A DNA stretch of 14,445 nucleotides from Candidatus Nomurabacteria bacterium GW2011_GWF2_43_8 (GTDB lineage Bacteria > Patescibacteriota > Minisyncoccia > Phycocordibacterales > UBA9973): the NCBI GenBank assembly GCA_001000035.1, contig LCGX01000009.1, positions 1 to 14,445 on the forward strand. Reading direction: 5' to 3'. A program made the translations under genes and the position numbers. Below the pieces are notes generated by a model. That model saw nothing but the letters and a program-made list of their open reading frames with translations, was not told the DNA's origin and did no database searches. Shown piece by piece: positions 5,874 to 12,811 of this stretch (positions within the stretch are counted from its first letter, which is position 1; each line of letters begins with the position of its first letter).

Positions 5874-7906
5874 TGAGTAAATTTGACGATCAAAAAAGAA
5901 TACAAAAATTGCGGGAGGAAATCGCGCGGCTACGGAGCGAGTATCATATCAAAAATACACCCGGCGTGACCGATGAGGTTTACGATTCGCTCTCCCGCGA
6001 ACTGAACAAGCTCCTGAAAAAGCATCCAAAGCTGGATGATCCCAACGCTCCGGAGCACCGGGTAGCCGGTCGGCCTTTGGACAAATTCGTAAAAGTCCGG
6101 CACGAAACGCCGATGTTTTCCATCAGCAACGTTTTTTCGAATGAGGAACTTTTTGCTTGGGAAAAGAGAAATTTGAAACTGCTTCCCAAAAATACGGAGC
6201 TGGAGTATTTTTGCGAACTCAAGTTCGACGGGCTAGCCGTTTCGCTCATTTACGAGAACGGAAAATTCGTCCGAGGCGCTACCCGGGGAGACGGGGAGGT
6301 CGGCGAAGATATTACGGAGAATTTAAGAACCATCGGAACTATCCCTTTGACTCTGACGGCGCCGTATCCCAAGGGGATAGAAGTCCGCGGGGAGGCGATT
6401 ATGAAAAAAAGCGTACTCCAAAAACTGAACGAGCAAAATGAAAAAGAAAAGAAACCACTTTTTGCCAACTCTCGTAACGCCGCGGCCGGGAGCCTGCGCC
6501 AGCTTGATCCGAAGCTGGCTGCCGAAAGACATCTGGATTTTTTCGCCTACGAGGTAGTCCGGATGAAAGGAGATGAATGGCAAAAATATATGGAAAAACA
6601 TTCAAAGAAGCACGAACTGCTCGCCCGGCTCGGTTTTACAGTGGATGAATATTCGAAAAAATTCTCCTCCATTGACGAAATTCCCGGTTTTATGGATGAA
6701 ATTTCAAAAATCCGGGAGAAACTGCCCTTCGGCATCGACGGAGTGGTCATCAGCATCGACGATACGGGAGTTTATAAAAGTTTGGGCGTGGCGGGCAAAG
6801 ACCCGCGGGGAATCACCGCTTTTAAATATCCGGCCGAGCGGGCGACGACCGTGGTCAAAGATGTGAAAATCAACGTCGGACGCACGGGAGTATTGACCCC
6901 GCTCGCCGTTTTTGAACCGACGCTAGTTGCGGGCTCTATGGTTTCCAAGGCGACTTTACATAATATGGATCAGATAGAACGCCTGGATCTGCGGATTGGA
7001 GATACGGTAGTTATAGAAAAAGCCGGCGATGTGATTCCGAAAGTGGTGGAAGTGCTGGTAAAGTTGCGCGTCGGCCAAGAGAAAAAGGTTAAGATTCCGA
7101 CCGCTTGTCCCGCCTGCGGAGGAAAAGTGGCGAAAAAGGGGGCAGATTTTTCTCTTCTACCCCTATCCGTGGCCTATTATTGCGTCAATCCCAAATGCCC
7201 AGCTAAAAATGAAAGATACTTGGAGCATTTCGTATCCGCTTTTGAAATTTACGAGCTGGGCCCGAAGATTTTAAGGAGATTCAAGGATGAGGGTCTCATA
7301 ACCGACGCGGCAGATATTTTCACTCTGAAAAAAGAAGACATAGCGGTACTCGAGCGTTTTGGGGAGAAGTCAGCAGAGAATATTATTGATGAAATAAAAA
7401 ACAAGAAAAGGATTTCTCTTTCACGTTTCCTCTGGGCGCTGGGAATACTCCACGTAGGGGAGGAAACGGCGCGGGATCTAGCGGTTCATTTTGGAACTCT
7501 GGATCAACTTATCTCCTCTGCTAGGAAAGACCTAGCGGAAATAGACAGCATAGAAAACATCGGACCCGCCGTTTCGGGGAGTGTCTATAAATTTTTCCGA
7601 GACAAGTCCAATCTTGATTTTATAAAAAAACTGGAAGAAAACGGAGTGATTATAGAGAAAACGGAGAAGAAAAAAGCGGGGAAACTTACCGGCCTTACTT
7701 TTGTCTTGACCGGCGCGCTTTCGCAAATGTCGCGCGAACTGGCCAAGGAAAAAATAATTTCTCTCGGCGGAAAAGTCGCGGGCTCGGTTTCCAAGAATAC
7801 TTCCTATGTGGTGGCGGGGGAGGACCCTGGGTCTAAATTTACCAAAGCGGAAAAACTGGGGGTTAAAGTTTTAACTGAAAAAGAATTCTTAAAAATGTTG
7901 AGTTAG
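5873..7906 (+). CDS. ligA: NAD-dependent DNA ligase LigA
   Basis: A 677-residue enzyme of full length that seals nicks in DNA during replication and repair, using NAD+ to adenylate itself. The Ia domain is at about 1-70. The nucleotidyl transferase domain holds the lysine motif ELKFDG with Lys117, then IDGVV (288-292) and FKYP (317-320). An OB fold follows. A Cys4 zinc finger uses Cys412, Cys415, Cys437 and Cys442; the linker between its two pairs is somewhat longer than in E. coli. Helix-hairpin-helix repeats occupy about 455-570, and a BRCT domain (about 604-677) has the GLTFVLTG start. The ATG at 5873 overlaps the preceding TGA by one base; a TTG at 5870 is less likely. Co-transcription with the pilin genes is likely from this overlap, though function is unrelated. 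Confidence 0.97.
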   Translation: MSKFDDQKRIQKLREEIARLRSEYHIKNTPGVTDEVYDSLSRELNKLLKKHPKLDDPNAPEHRVAGRPLDKFVKVRHETPMFSISNVFSNEELFAWEKRNLKLLPKNTELEYFCELKFDGLAVSLIYENGKFVRGATRGDGEVGEDITENLRTIGTIPLTLTAPYPKGIEVRGEAIMKKSVLQKLNEQNEKEKKPLFANSRNAAAGSLRQLDPKLAAERHLDFFAYEVVRMKGDEWQKYMEKHSKKHELLARLGFTVDEYSKKFSSIDEIPGFMDEISKIREKLPFGIDGVVISIDDTGVYKSLGVAGKDPRGITAFKYPAERATTVVKDVKINVGRTGVLTPLAVFEPTLVAGSMVSKATLHNMDQIERLDLRIGDTVVIEKAGDVIPKVVEVLVKLRVGQEKKVKIPTACPACGGKVAKKGADFSLLPLSVAYYCVNPKCPAKNERYLEHFVSAFEIYELGPKILRRFKDEGLITDAADIFTLKKEDIAVLERFGEKSAENIIDEIKNKKRISLSRFLWALGILHVGEETARDLAVHFGTLDQLISSARKDLAEIDSIENIGPAVSGSVYKFFRDKSNLDFIKKLEENGVIIEKTEKKKAGKLTGLTFVLTGALSQMSRELAKEKIISLGGKVAGSVSKNTSYVVAGEDPGSKFTKAEKLGVKVLTEKEFLKMLS

Positions 7907-7945
7907 AAACATAAAATTTAGAACACGGTTAGAGCTACTTTAATA

Positions 7946-7978
7946 AAATGGAAACCGCTCTCCGAACGGTTTCCATTT
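7946..7978 (-). terminator. Terminator hairpin between ligA and the minus-strand gene
   Basis: Arms 7946-7957 and 7967-7978 are perfectly complementary over 12 bp with a 9-nt loop. Read on the minus strand, the stem ends in CCATTT and continues TATTAAAG, giving a T-rich tail that suits the end of the minus-strand gene. On the plus strand only TTT of the stem is available before GG, so for ligA it would be a weaker, perhaps bidirectional, terminator. Confidence 0.65.
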
Positions 7979-8013
7979 GGAAACGTTGAAAAGCGGTTGA
8001 TTGAACATCGAGG

Positions 8014-8637
8014 TCAGAAGGAAAACGCTGCCCGGACCCACATATGGCGTTTTCCTTTGTTTACAAACTGATAGCTGAACGTACAGGTCATCTTCCCAAG
8101 GCTGAAGACGAGTTGGGGGCCGACTGATAGAGCCCTAGTCCCATGCTTCCATGTATTCTCGGTCTCAAGACCGAATTGAACACCTGAGACGATGACGCGA
8201 TTTCCTTGAATGAATAGGTATGTGCCTTCAACGAAGTTACCATTAAGATCAACGGCGTTGCCGGTGGGATCAATCCATTGAAGATTCGCAAAGAAGTCAT
8301 ACTTCTCCCCGTCATATGAACCACGAGCCTCGGGGACGAAAATGACCTTCTTGTCGACGAAAAGCGCACCGGCATTGAGGTCCAGCCACCAGTTCTTCCC
8401 ACTTAGGTGCGGACCAACTGCTGCAAACCACTTGCTGGGGTCCTGGCTCAGGTTGGCACCGATGATCCAGCCACTCAGAGAAACTGGCCCATCGCCGTTC
8501 GTGCCGTGAAACAGCAATCTGGTGTTGCTATCGACCGAGGAGCTGTCCCTTGCTTCTTCTTCCGCGCTGACTGGCGCGCTCAGGAGGGCAGCGAGTGCTG
8601 CCAGCACAACAGTAGCGACAACAACGATCTTTTTCAT
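8014..8637 (-). CDS. Secreted beta-rich protein with C-terminal Phe, function unknown
   Basis: I do not recognise the family. The 207-residue product begins with a classical signal peptide (MKKIVVVATVVLAALAALLSA, cleavage probably after PVSA at residue 24). The mature part shows repeated short strands with alternating hydrophobic residues, many Gly, Asn and Trp, and ends VRAAFSF. A C-terminal Phe after a beta strand is the signature of outer-membrane barrels, so a small barrel or a lipocalin-like beta sandwich is possible; this is inference. The start at 8637 is chosen because a purine-rich SD-like site (AAAGGGG) lies 7 nt upstream, and a promoter lies beyond it. The coding bases are visibly richer in G and C than neighbouring genes. 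It is divergent to the TrmB-like regulator. Confidence 0.72.
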   Translation of the reverse strand: MKKIVVVATVVLAALAALLSAPVSAEEEARDSSSVDSNTRLLFHGTNGDGPVSLSGWIIGANLSQDPSKWFAAVGPHLSGKNWWLDLNAGALFVDKKVIFVPEARGSYDGEKYDFFANLQWIDPTGNAVDLNGNFVEGTYLFIQGNRVIVSGVQFGLETENTWKHGTRALSVGPQLVFSLGKMTCTFSYQFVNKGKRHMWVRAAFSF

Positions 8638-8684
8638 GGTGTAGCCCCTTTCCCTCGTTTGGTTGTTTAAGAACTTTCGAACAT

Positions 8685-8713
8685 AGTATATTAAAAATGT
8701 CAATAAGTGTAAA
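8685..8713 (-). promoter_or_regulatory. Promoter of the minus-strand secreted-protein gene
   Basis: On the minus strand TTTACA (8713-8708), a 17-nt spacer and TATACT (8690-8685) form a good sigma-70-type promoter. Transcription would begin near 8678, giving a leader of about 40 nt that contains the SD-like site. Confidence 0.65.
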
Positions 8714-8728
8714 TAGTGTTGTACAAAT

Positions 8729-8757
8729 TTGACAACAATATCATATTTTGCTATACT
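8729..8757 (+). promoter_or_regulatory. Promoter of the TrmB-like regulator gene
   Basis: TTGACA (8729-8734), a 17-nt spacer and TATACT (8752-8757) make a nearly consensus promoter. Only 6 nt separate the -10 box from the ATG at 8764, so the message should be leaderless. This places the start at 8764, not at the upstream in-frame ATG at 8716, which lies before the promoter. Confidence 0.75.
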
Positions 8758-8763
8758 CATTTT

Positions 8764-9567
8764 ATGATAGACAAAACATTAGAAAAATTAGGACTTAAGG
8801 ATGAGGAAATAAAAACTTTCCTGTTTCTTTTGGAGAATGGCGAGCAGACCGCCGGAAATTTAGCAAAGAAAACCGGACTTTCGCGCCCGTCTTTGTATGG
8901 CTTCCTTAAAAAATTAAAAGGCGATGGGCTTGTGATTGAATCACTAAAAGATGGGGTGAAAACATTTTTAGCCGTTTCAAAGGAAAAAATTGAGGCCTTT
9001 CTTGATCAAAAAATTGAAGAGCTGAATAGAAGCAAGAATGATATTGAAAAATTATTTGCCACCATTCAAACGGGCAAAATTACAACCAGCCCGAGATTTC
9101 AATTTTTTGAGGGCAAGGACGGCGTACAATATGTGCTCCGAGACATGTTGCTCTATCGTGATATAAAAACGAGATCATATTGGCCGATGAAATCCATGAT
9201 TGATCTTTTATCTGAAAATTTTTTCTATCAATTAAATAAAGAACGTATAAAACGACATATTTATACTAAAGGCATCTGGCCAGAAAATCAAAAAGTGGAT
9301 ATAAAAAAGCACCCATATACGGGAGTTGGGGAGAAATTTTTCCGAGAGATAAGAATAGCACCAAAGGATATTGATTTTTCGATGGGATATTGGATATATG
9401 AAAATAAAGTTGCCTTCATTTCTTCAAAGAAAGAGTGTTTTGGGTTTATTATTGAGAGTAGAGAATTTACGGAAATGATGATCTCACAACATGAAGCAAT
9501 TTGGAAGCTTTCTAAAACTATTTTCGTTCCCGATGAATATACAAAAAAGTTTTTGGCGGAAATTTGA
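8764..9567 (+). CDS. TrmB-family winged-helix transcriptional regulator
   Basis: A 267-residue DNA-binding protein. Residues 1-75 form the TrmB-type winged helix: LGLKDEEIKTFLFLLENGEQTAGNLAKKTGLSRPSLY with a recognition helix at about 37-50, then a wing at GLVIESLKDGVKTFLAV. A coiled-coil-like helix (about 77-105, FLDQKIEELNRSKNDIEKLF) would dimerise. The C-terminal half resembles the phospholipase-D-like effector domain often found in this family in bacteria, but I see no HKD catalytic motif and cannot name a ligand. It is divergently transcribed from the secreted-protein gene, and the two promoters share about 125 bp, so control of that neighbour and of itself is a reasonable guess. Its stop codon is only 14 bp from the 3' end of the converging tRNA gene. 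Confidence 0.85.
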   Translation: MIDKTLEKLGLKDEEIKTFLFLLENGEQTAGNLAKKTGLSRPSLYGFLKKLKGDGLVIESLKDGVKTFLAVSKEKIEAFLDQKIEELNRSKNDIEKLFATIQTGKITTSPRFQFFEGKDGVQYVLRDMLLYRDIKTRSYWPMKSMIDLLSENFFYQLNKERIKRHIYTKGIWPENQKVDIKKHPYTGVGEKFFREIRIAPKDIDFSMGYWIYENKVAFISSKKECFGFIIESREFTEMMISQHEAIWKLSKTIFVPDEYTKKFLAEI

Positions 9568-9581
9568 ATTCCGATTTGATG

Positions 9582-9668
9582 CGGAGGCGGAGAGATTTGA
9601 ACTCTCGAGGCCCTTTCAGGCCTGCCACCTTTCCAAGATGGTGCACTAGACCGCTATGCGACGCCTCC
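9582..9668 (-). tRNA. tRNA-Ser (anticodon GGA)
   Basis: Read on the minus strand, 87 nt form a class II tRNA. The acceptor arms GGAGGCG and CGCCTCC pair fully with discriminator G at 9582. The anticodon loop TTGGAAA gives GGA (9634-9632), which reads UCC and UCU. A long variable arm (aggcc/gggcct around a 5-nt loop) is characteristic of serine tRNAs. The T-loop GTTCAAATC is normal. CCA is not encoded (CAT follows), so it must be added by CCA-transferase. Confidence 0.96.
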
Positions 9669-9714
9669 GTAACCCTTAATCTACACTATTTTTAGCAAAA
9701 AGGAAGCAGCACAC

Positions 9715-9743
9715 TTGCAATTTTTATGAAGGAGTGATAAGTT
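9715..9743 (+). promoter_or_regulatory. Promoter of the candidate structured RNA
   Basis: TTGCAA (9715-9720), a 17-nt spacer and TAAGTT (9738-9743) preceded by TGA (extended -10). The predicted start falls near 9750, which coincides with the 5' base of the first RNA helix. Confidence 0.5.
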
Positions 9744-9749
9744 GCAAAA

Positions 9750-9968
9750 CTAGAGGGGACCCACGTTGGCTGGCTGAAATGCCCGCCGACACCCATCTAG
9801 GGAGTCGAGCAGACGCCCGCCTGGAACACCACACGACAGATTCCCCAGGCCGGCGCGTCTAGGTCCTCCCGGGACGGAGCTCGCGGAGAGCTCCCACCTA
9901 CAATCCTGAGCCGGAATCCGGCTCTTAGCTGAAAGCCGCAGGTGGCCATCGCCTGCGGCTCTTTCATT
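9750..9968 (+). ncRNA. Candidate structured non-coding RNA of about 220 nt, family not identified
   Basis: No convincing protein gene lies here, the bases are far richer in GC than the flanks, and helix follows helix. These are ctaga/tctag (9750-9754 with 9796-9800) enclosing gttgg/ccgac (9765-9769 with 9786-9790) and ggc/gcc; agacgc/gcgtct (9811-9816 with 9855-9860) enclosing gcctgg/ccaggc (9819-9824 with 9845-9850); aggt/acct (9861-9864 with 9896-9899) enclosing ggagctc/gagctcc (9876-9882 with 9888-9894); gagccgg/ccggctc (9908-9914 with 9918-9924); and agccgcagg/cctgcggct (9934-9942 with 9952-9960), followed by CTTTCATTT. The promoter ends just before the first helix and the last hairpin acts as a terminator. 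I find no tmRNA tag, no RNase P core and no SRP loop. A leader or riboswitch for the next gene is less likely, because that gene has its own -10 box. Confidence 0.6.
9934..9968 (+). terminator. Terminator hairpin at the end of the candidate RNA
   Basis: agccgcagg (9934-9942) pairs with cctgcggct (9952-9960) over 9 bp, with a 9-nt loop, followed by CTTTCATTT. It lies just upstream of the -10 box of the next gene and would insulate that gene from the RNA. Confidence 0.65.
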
Positions 9969-9973
9969 TGTGT

Positions 9974-9979
9974 TATACT
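9974..9979 (+). promoter_or_regulatory. -10 box of the anchored-protein gene
   Basis: TATACT lies 7 nt before the ATG at 9987. No good -35 is visible because that position falls in the terminator hairpin. The box and the terminator support a start at 9987 over an in-frame ATG at 9942, which is within the hairpin. Confidence 0.5.
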
Positions 9980-9986
9980 CAACAAT

Positions 9987-10622
9987 ATGAGGAAAAAAGG
10001 AATTAATAGAATGCTTTTGGGTTTGGTAATTATCCTGATTGCCGCCGTGGCCTTCTTGCTTTTCAAGGACAAAACCCCGAAGCCGTACGAGGGCGAGGCG
10101 CCGAGGGTGACCGAAGAAACCGCCGAGCCGGTTGATTGGGAAAATAAAATTTCGGACATCAAAAAAGCCATCGGTCCGGAATTTCTAGGAGCAAGAATTG
10201 AAGAATCTTATCCGCTCGGCATTTTTCAGAAGGGCGACATTACCGGAGACGGCGCGGAGGAAGCGCTGGTGGATTTGGGAAGCGGAGGAGCCTATATTTC
10301 TTCTTTGGTTTTGATGAGAATGGAAGATGGCAAGCCGGTAGTGGTGCGATTCAAGCAGGAAGACGGGAAAATCTCCTCGATGATGTTTCTGGCCGGAGCT
10401 TCCGTCATGAATGGGGAAGACGCGGTTATGCTTCCAGATAAAAAGGCCATTTATGCCGGACATTGGGAAAGGGATGCCGGCAGTTCTTCCGGTGCCTTAG
10501 TGGTCTGCACAGTGGAAGCATATCAATGGAACTCGCAGACCCAAACTTTCAATTTCAATTCTGCCCTGAGCGGCGAAATCAAAACTGAATTTTGCCAAAA
10601 AGCCGGGCGGCTACAGGAATAA
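9987..10622 (+). CDS. Membrane-anchored extracytoplasmic protein, function unknown
   Basis: I do not recognise a named family. The 211-residue product starts MRKKGINRM and then has one hydrophobic segment (about residues 9-25, LLGLVIILIAAVAFLLF), which is an uncleaved anchor or signal. A Pro/Glu-rich linker follows (about 27-48). The outer domain contains GDITGDGAEEALVDLG near residues 79-94, an Asp-rich loop like those of FG-GAP/VCBS or EF-hand-like calcium sites, in a mostly beta-strand context (SLVLMRMEDGKPVVVRF, AYQWNSQTQTFNFN). The protein therefore probably sits outside the cell membrane and may bind calcium; both are inference. It lies between the RNA candidate and the desulfurase, each with its own promoter, so no functional partner is clear. 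Confidence 0.75.
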   Translation: MRKKGINRMLLGLVIILIAAVAFLLFKDKTPKPYEGEAPRVTEETAEPVDWENKISDIKKAIGPEFLGARIEESYPLGIFQKGDITGDGAEEALVDLGSGGAYISSLVLMRMEDGKPVVVRFKQEDGKISSMMFLAGASVMNGEDAVMLPDKKAIYAGHWERDAGSSSGALVVCTVEAYQWNSQTQTFNFNSALSGEIKTEFCQKAGRLQE

Positions 10623-10627
10623 TTTTG

Positions 10628-10636
10628 TGCTATACT
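10628..10636 (+). promoter_or_regulatory. Extended -10 promoter of the cysteine desulfurase gene
   Basis: TGC-TATACT at 10628-10636, 12 nt before the ATG at 10649, in the 26-nt gap after the previous stop codon. No clear -35 is seen; it would lie in the end of the previous gene. Confidence 0.5.
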
Positions 10637-10648
10637 CTATAGATATTT

Positions 10649-11860
10649 ATGCTGAATGTAGAAAAAATACGGGCTGATTTTGATGTGTTAAATCCGGAAA
10701 GCCCCGCCAAGGCGCCGGTTTATTTAGACAGTGCTTGTATGAGCTTAAAACCGAGGCAGGTGGTGGAAGCGATGAACGATTACTATGCCAATTATCCCGC
10801 TTGCGCTGGCCGAAGCTCTCATAAATTAGGGGACAAAGTCACAAAAAAAGTGAAAAAAGCGCGAGAGCTCGTCACTGAATTTATAAATGCCAAAAGCGAC
10901 GATGAAATAATTTTCACCCGCAACACGACAGAGGGGATAAATCTGCTTGCCAATTCTCTCGGCCTACAAAAAGGCGATATAGTTCTGATTTCCGATAAAG
11001 AACATAATTCTAATCTCGTACCGTGGCTACGATTGCGGGATAAAATCGGCATTGTCGTGCGAATATGCCCCACCAACGAAGACGGCACTTTTAATCTGGA
11101 TAATTTTTCACAATTGGTTTCTGGCGCCAAATTGGTTTCGGTCGTCCACACTTCCAACCTAGACGGCGTGACTAATCCGGCTAAAGAAATAATAAAAATC
11201 GCGCACCAGGCGGGCGCGCTGGTCGCTTTGGATGCCGCGCAGAGTATTCCGCATAAAAAAGTTGATGTGCGGGATTTGGATGTTGATTTTTTGGCTTTTT
11301 CCGGCCACAAAATGCTCGGTCCGACCGGCACTGGAGTTTTTTACGGGAAACTGGAACTGCTGGAGAAGCTCTCGCCGTTTTTAGTCGGCGGGGATACGGT
11401 TGAATCCACTTCCTACGACAGTTACAAAATGCTTCCGGCGCCGGAGAAATTCGAGGCCGGACTGCAGGATTACGCCGGGATTATCGGCCTCGGGGAAGCG
11501 GTAAAATATTTGAGCCAGTTTGATTTCAAATATATTGCCGAGCACGAATTTAAGTTGAACGCCTACATCACGAATGAACTGCAAAAAATTCCAAAGATAA
11601 AAATCATCGGGCCGGAGGACCCGAAACTGCGCTCGGGCATCGTTAATTTTTACATTGATGGAACGGATATGCACAAGTTCGCGGTGATGCTGGACGAGAT
11701 GGCGGGTATTGAAATCCGTTCCGGCCGGCACTGCGTGCATTCCTGGTTTGAGAATAAAAAGATTTACAATTCCGCGCGCGTTTCTTTGTATTTGTATAAT
11801 ATGATGGAAGACGCAGAAACATTTATTACAAATTTAAAAAAGATTTTAGAAATACTTTAA
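10649..11860 (+). CDS. sufS: SufS-like cysteine desulfurase (class V aminotransferase fold)
   Basis: A 403-residue PLP enzyme that takes sulfur from cysteine, leaving alanine, and holds it as a persulfide for iron-sulfur clusters or tRNA thiolation. YLDSACMSLKP near residue 25 matches the usual YLDNAATS start, with some changes. His119 (DKEHNSN), Asp195 and Gln198 (DAAQS) are the expected PLP contacts, and Lys221 in FSGHKMLGPTGTG is the Schiff-base lysine. Cys362 in RSGRHCVHSW is the sulfur-accepting cysteine at the SufS (group II) position; the usual RxGHHCA is varied. No sufB, sufC, sufD or sufU gene is next to it, so it may work alone. Other class V enzymes without desulfurase activity remain possible, but the cysteine argues against that. 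Confidence 0.87.
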   Translation: MLNVEKIRADFDVLNPESPAKAPVYLDSACMSLKPRQVVEAMNDYYANYPACAGRSSHKLGDKVTKKVKKARELVTEFINAKSDDEIIFTRNTTEGINLLANSLGLQKGDIVLISDKEHNSNLVPWLRLRDKIGIVVRICPTNEDGTFNLDNFSQLVSGAKLVSVVHTSNLDGVTNPAKEIIKIAHQAGALVALDAAQSIPHKKVDVRDLDVDFLAFSGHKMLGPTGTGVFYGKLELLEKLSPFLVGGDTVESTSYDSYKMLPAPEKFEAGLQDYAGIIGLGEAVKYLSQFDFKYIAEHEFKLNAYITNELQKIPKIKIIGPEDPKLRSGIVNFYIDGTDMHKFAVMLDEMAGIEIRSGRHCVHSWFENKKIYNSARVSLYLYNMMEDAETFITNLKKILEIL

Positions 11861-11869
11861 TTTTAATTT

Positions 11870-12808
11870 ATGCCTTGTATTGTCGCTTTGATTGTTTTCG
11901 GAATAATGGGAATTTTCAGCGCCTCGCACCGCGCGCTCGCCGAAGAGGCGTTTGGCTGCGTTTTTAAAAGAATTACTTTCCGTCCCTGCAATACCGGTTT
12001 CGCGGAGAAAATAAAAGGGAAAATCCTCTCCAAACTGCTCGTCCGCTCGGCATTTTTGGCCAAAATGGTTAACCGGCATTATGAAATCCTCTCCTGGATT
12101 TTTTTCATCCTGATGGTCGGGAGCACTATCTGGGTAGGAAGGGGGGTTTATAATTTTTACGTTTATGGGAGCTGCAACGGGCTCAATGAAAGCGGTTTTT
12201 GCGCCTTTGACCCGAGCGGAGAGAATAATAAAGTGACCTCAGTAGGGGATGATTCTTCTTGCGGGATTACGCAGCAATCGGAACAAAACGTAACGCTCGA
12301 AAATATTAACCTCTCCGGTTTCCCGGCTATAAATACCGGCTCAAAGGATACGGTAGTTTTTGTCGGCTGTTATGCCTGCGACTACAGCCGGAGGGCGTAT
12401 CCGGATATTAAGAAACTGGTGGAAAACAAAAAATCAAATTATATTTTTGCCCATTATCCAGCCAAGGGCGATACGATGTTTTTAGGTGAAGCGGGCTATT
12501 GCGTGCAGAAAGAATACCCGGAAAAGTTTTGGGAGTTCAATGATTATTTATTTACGGCGGATAAAGATTATGTTTTGAATAAATCAAATTTGGATGAAAT
12601 TCTTAGTAAATTCGGTTTTGATGTCAAAAAAATAAGCGATTGCGCCAATAGCGCCGAGACAAAAACTGCCGTGCAAGATCAAACCACAGAGCTGAAAAAG
12701 ACCAATCTTTACGGCACCCCCACTATTTTTATCAACGGCAAGGCGTTCGTCGGGCCGAAGCCGTACCGGGTTTACCGGAGTGCGATTAATAAATTTATTT
12801 TCTTTTAA
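11870..12808 (+). CDS. Membrane-anchored DsbA-like thioredoxin-fold protein
   Basis: A 312-residue protein with two membrane segments (about 3-17 and 73-92). A basic stretch between them (KIKGKILSKLLVR) suggests a cytoplasmic loop and an outside C-terminal domain. The catalytic domain starts near residue 155 and has the redox pair CYAC (Cys167, Cys170) after VVFVG, and the cis-proline loop YGTPTIFINGKAFVG (Pro284). These are marks of DsbA-family oxidoreductases or isomerases, which form or shuffle disulfides outside the membrane. Extra cysteines (Cys102, Cys111, Cys131) flank the linker. The pilins here carry cysteines, so they are possible substrates; this is inference. The N-terminal 70 residues are not recognised. 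It lies 9 nt after the desulfurase and 3 nt before the cupin, so an operon is likely. Confidence 0.83.
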   Translation: MPCIVALIVFGIMGIFSASHRALAEEAFGCVFKRITFRPCNTGFAEKIKGKILSKLLVRSAFLAKMVNRHYEILSWIFFILMVGSTIWVGRGVYNFYVYGSCNGLNESGFCAFDPSGENNKVTSVGDDSSCGITQQSEQNVTLENINLSGFPAINTGSKDTVVFVGCYACDYSRRAYPDIKKLVENKKSNYIFAHYPAKGDTMFLGEAGYCVQKEYPEKFWEFNDYLFTADKDYVLNKSNLDEILSKFGFDVKKISDCANSAETKTAVQDQTTELKKTNLYGTPTIFINGKAFVGPKPYRVYRSAINKFIFF

Positions 12809-12811
12809 TTT

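Noticed and set aside
8638..8760. Longer N-terminus of the minus-strand secreted protein
   Set aside because: It would span the promoter; the start at 8637 has the SD-like site and begins a classical signal peptide.
9750..9968. tmRNA, RNase P RNA or SRP RNA
   Set aside because: No tag frame or tRNA-like ends. ACGACAGA at 9832-9839 recalls RNase P, but the partner GAGGAAA core is missing and the position is wrong. No SRP tetraloop domain.
9942..9986. Longer N-terminus of the anchored protein starting at 9942
   Set aside because: It begins inside the terminator hairpin and ahead of the -10 box; the ATG at 9987 gives a normal anchor sequence.
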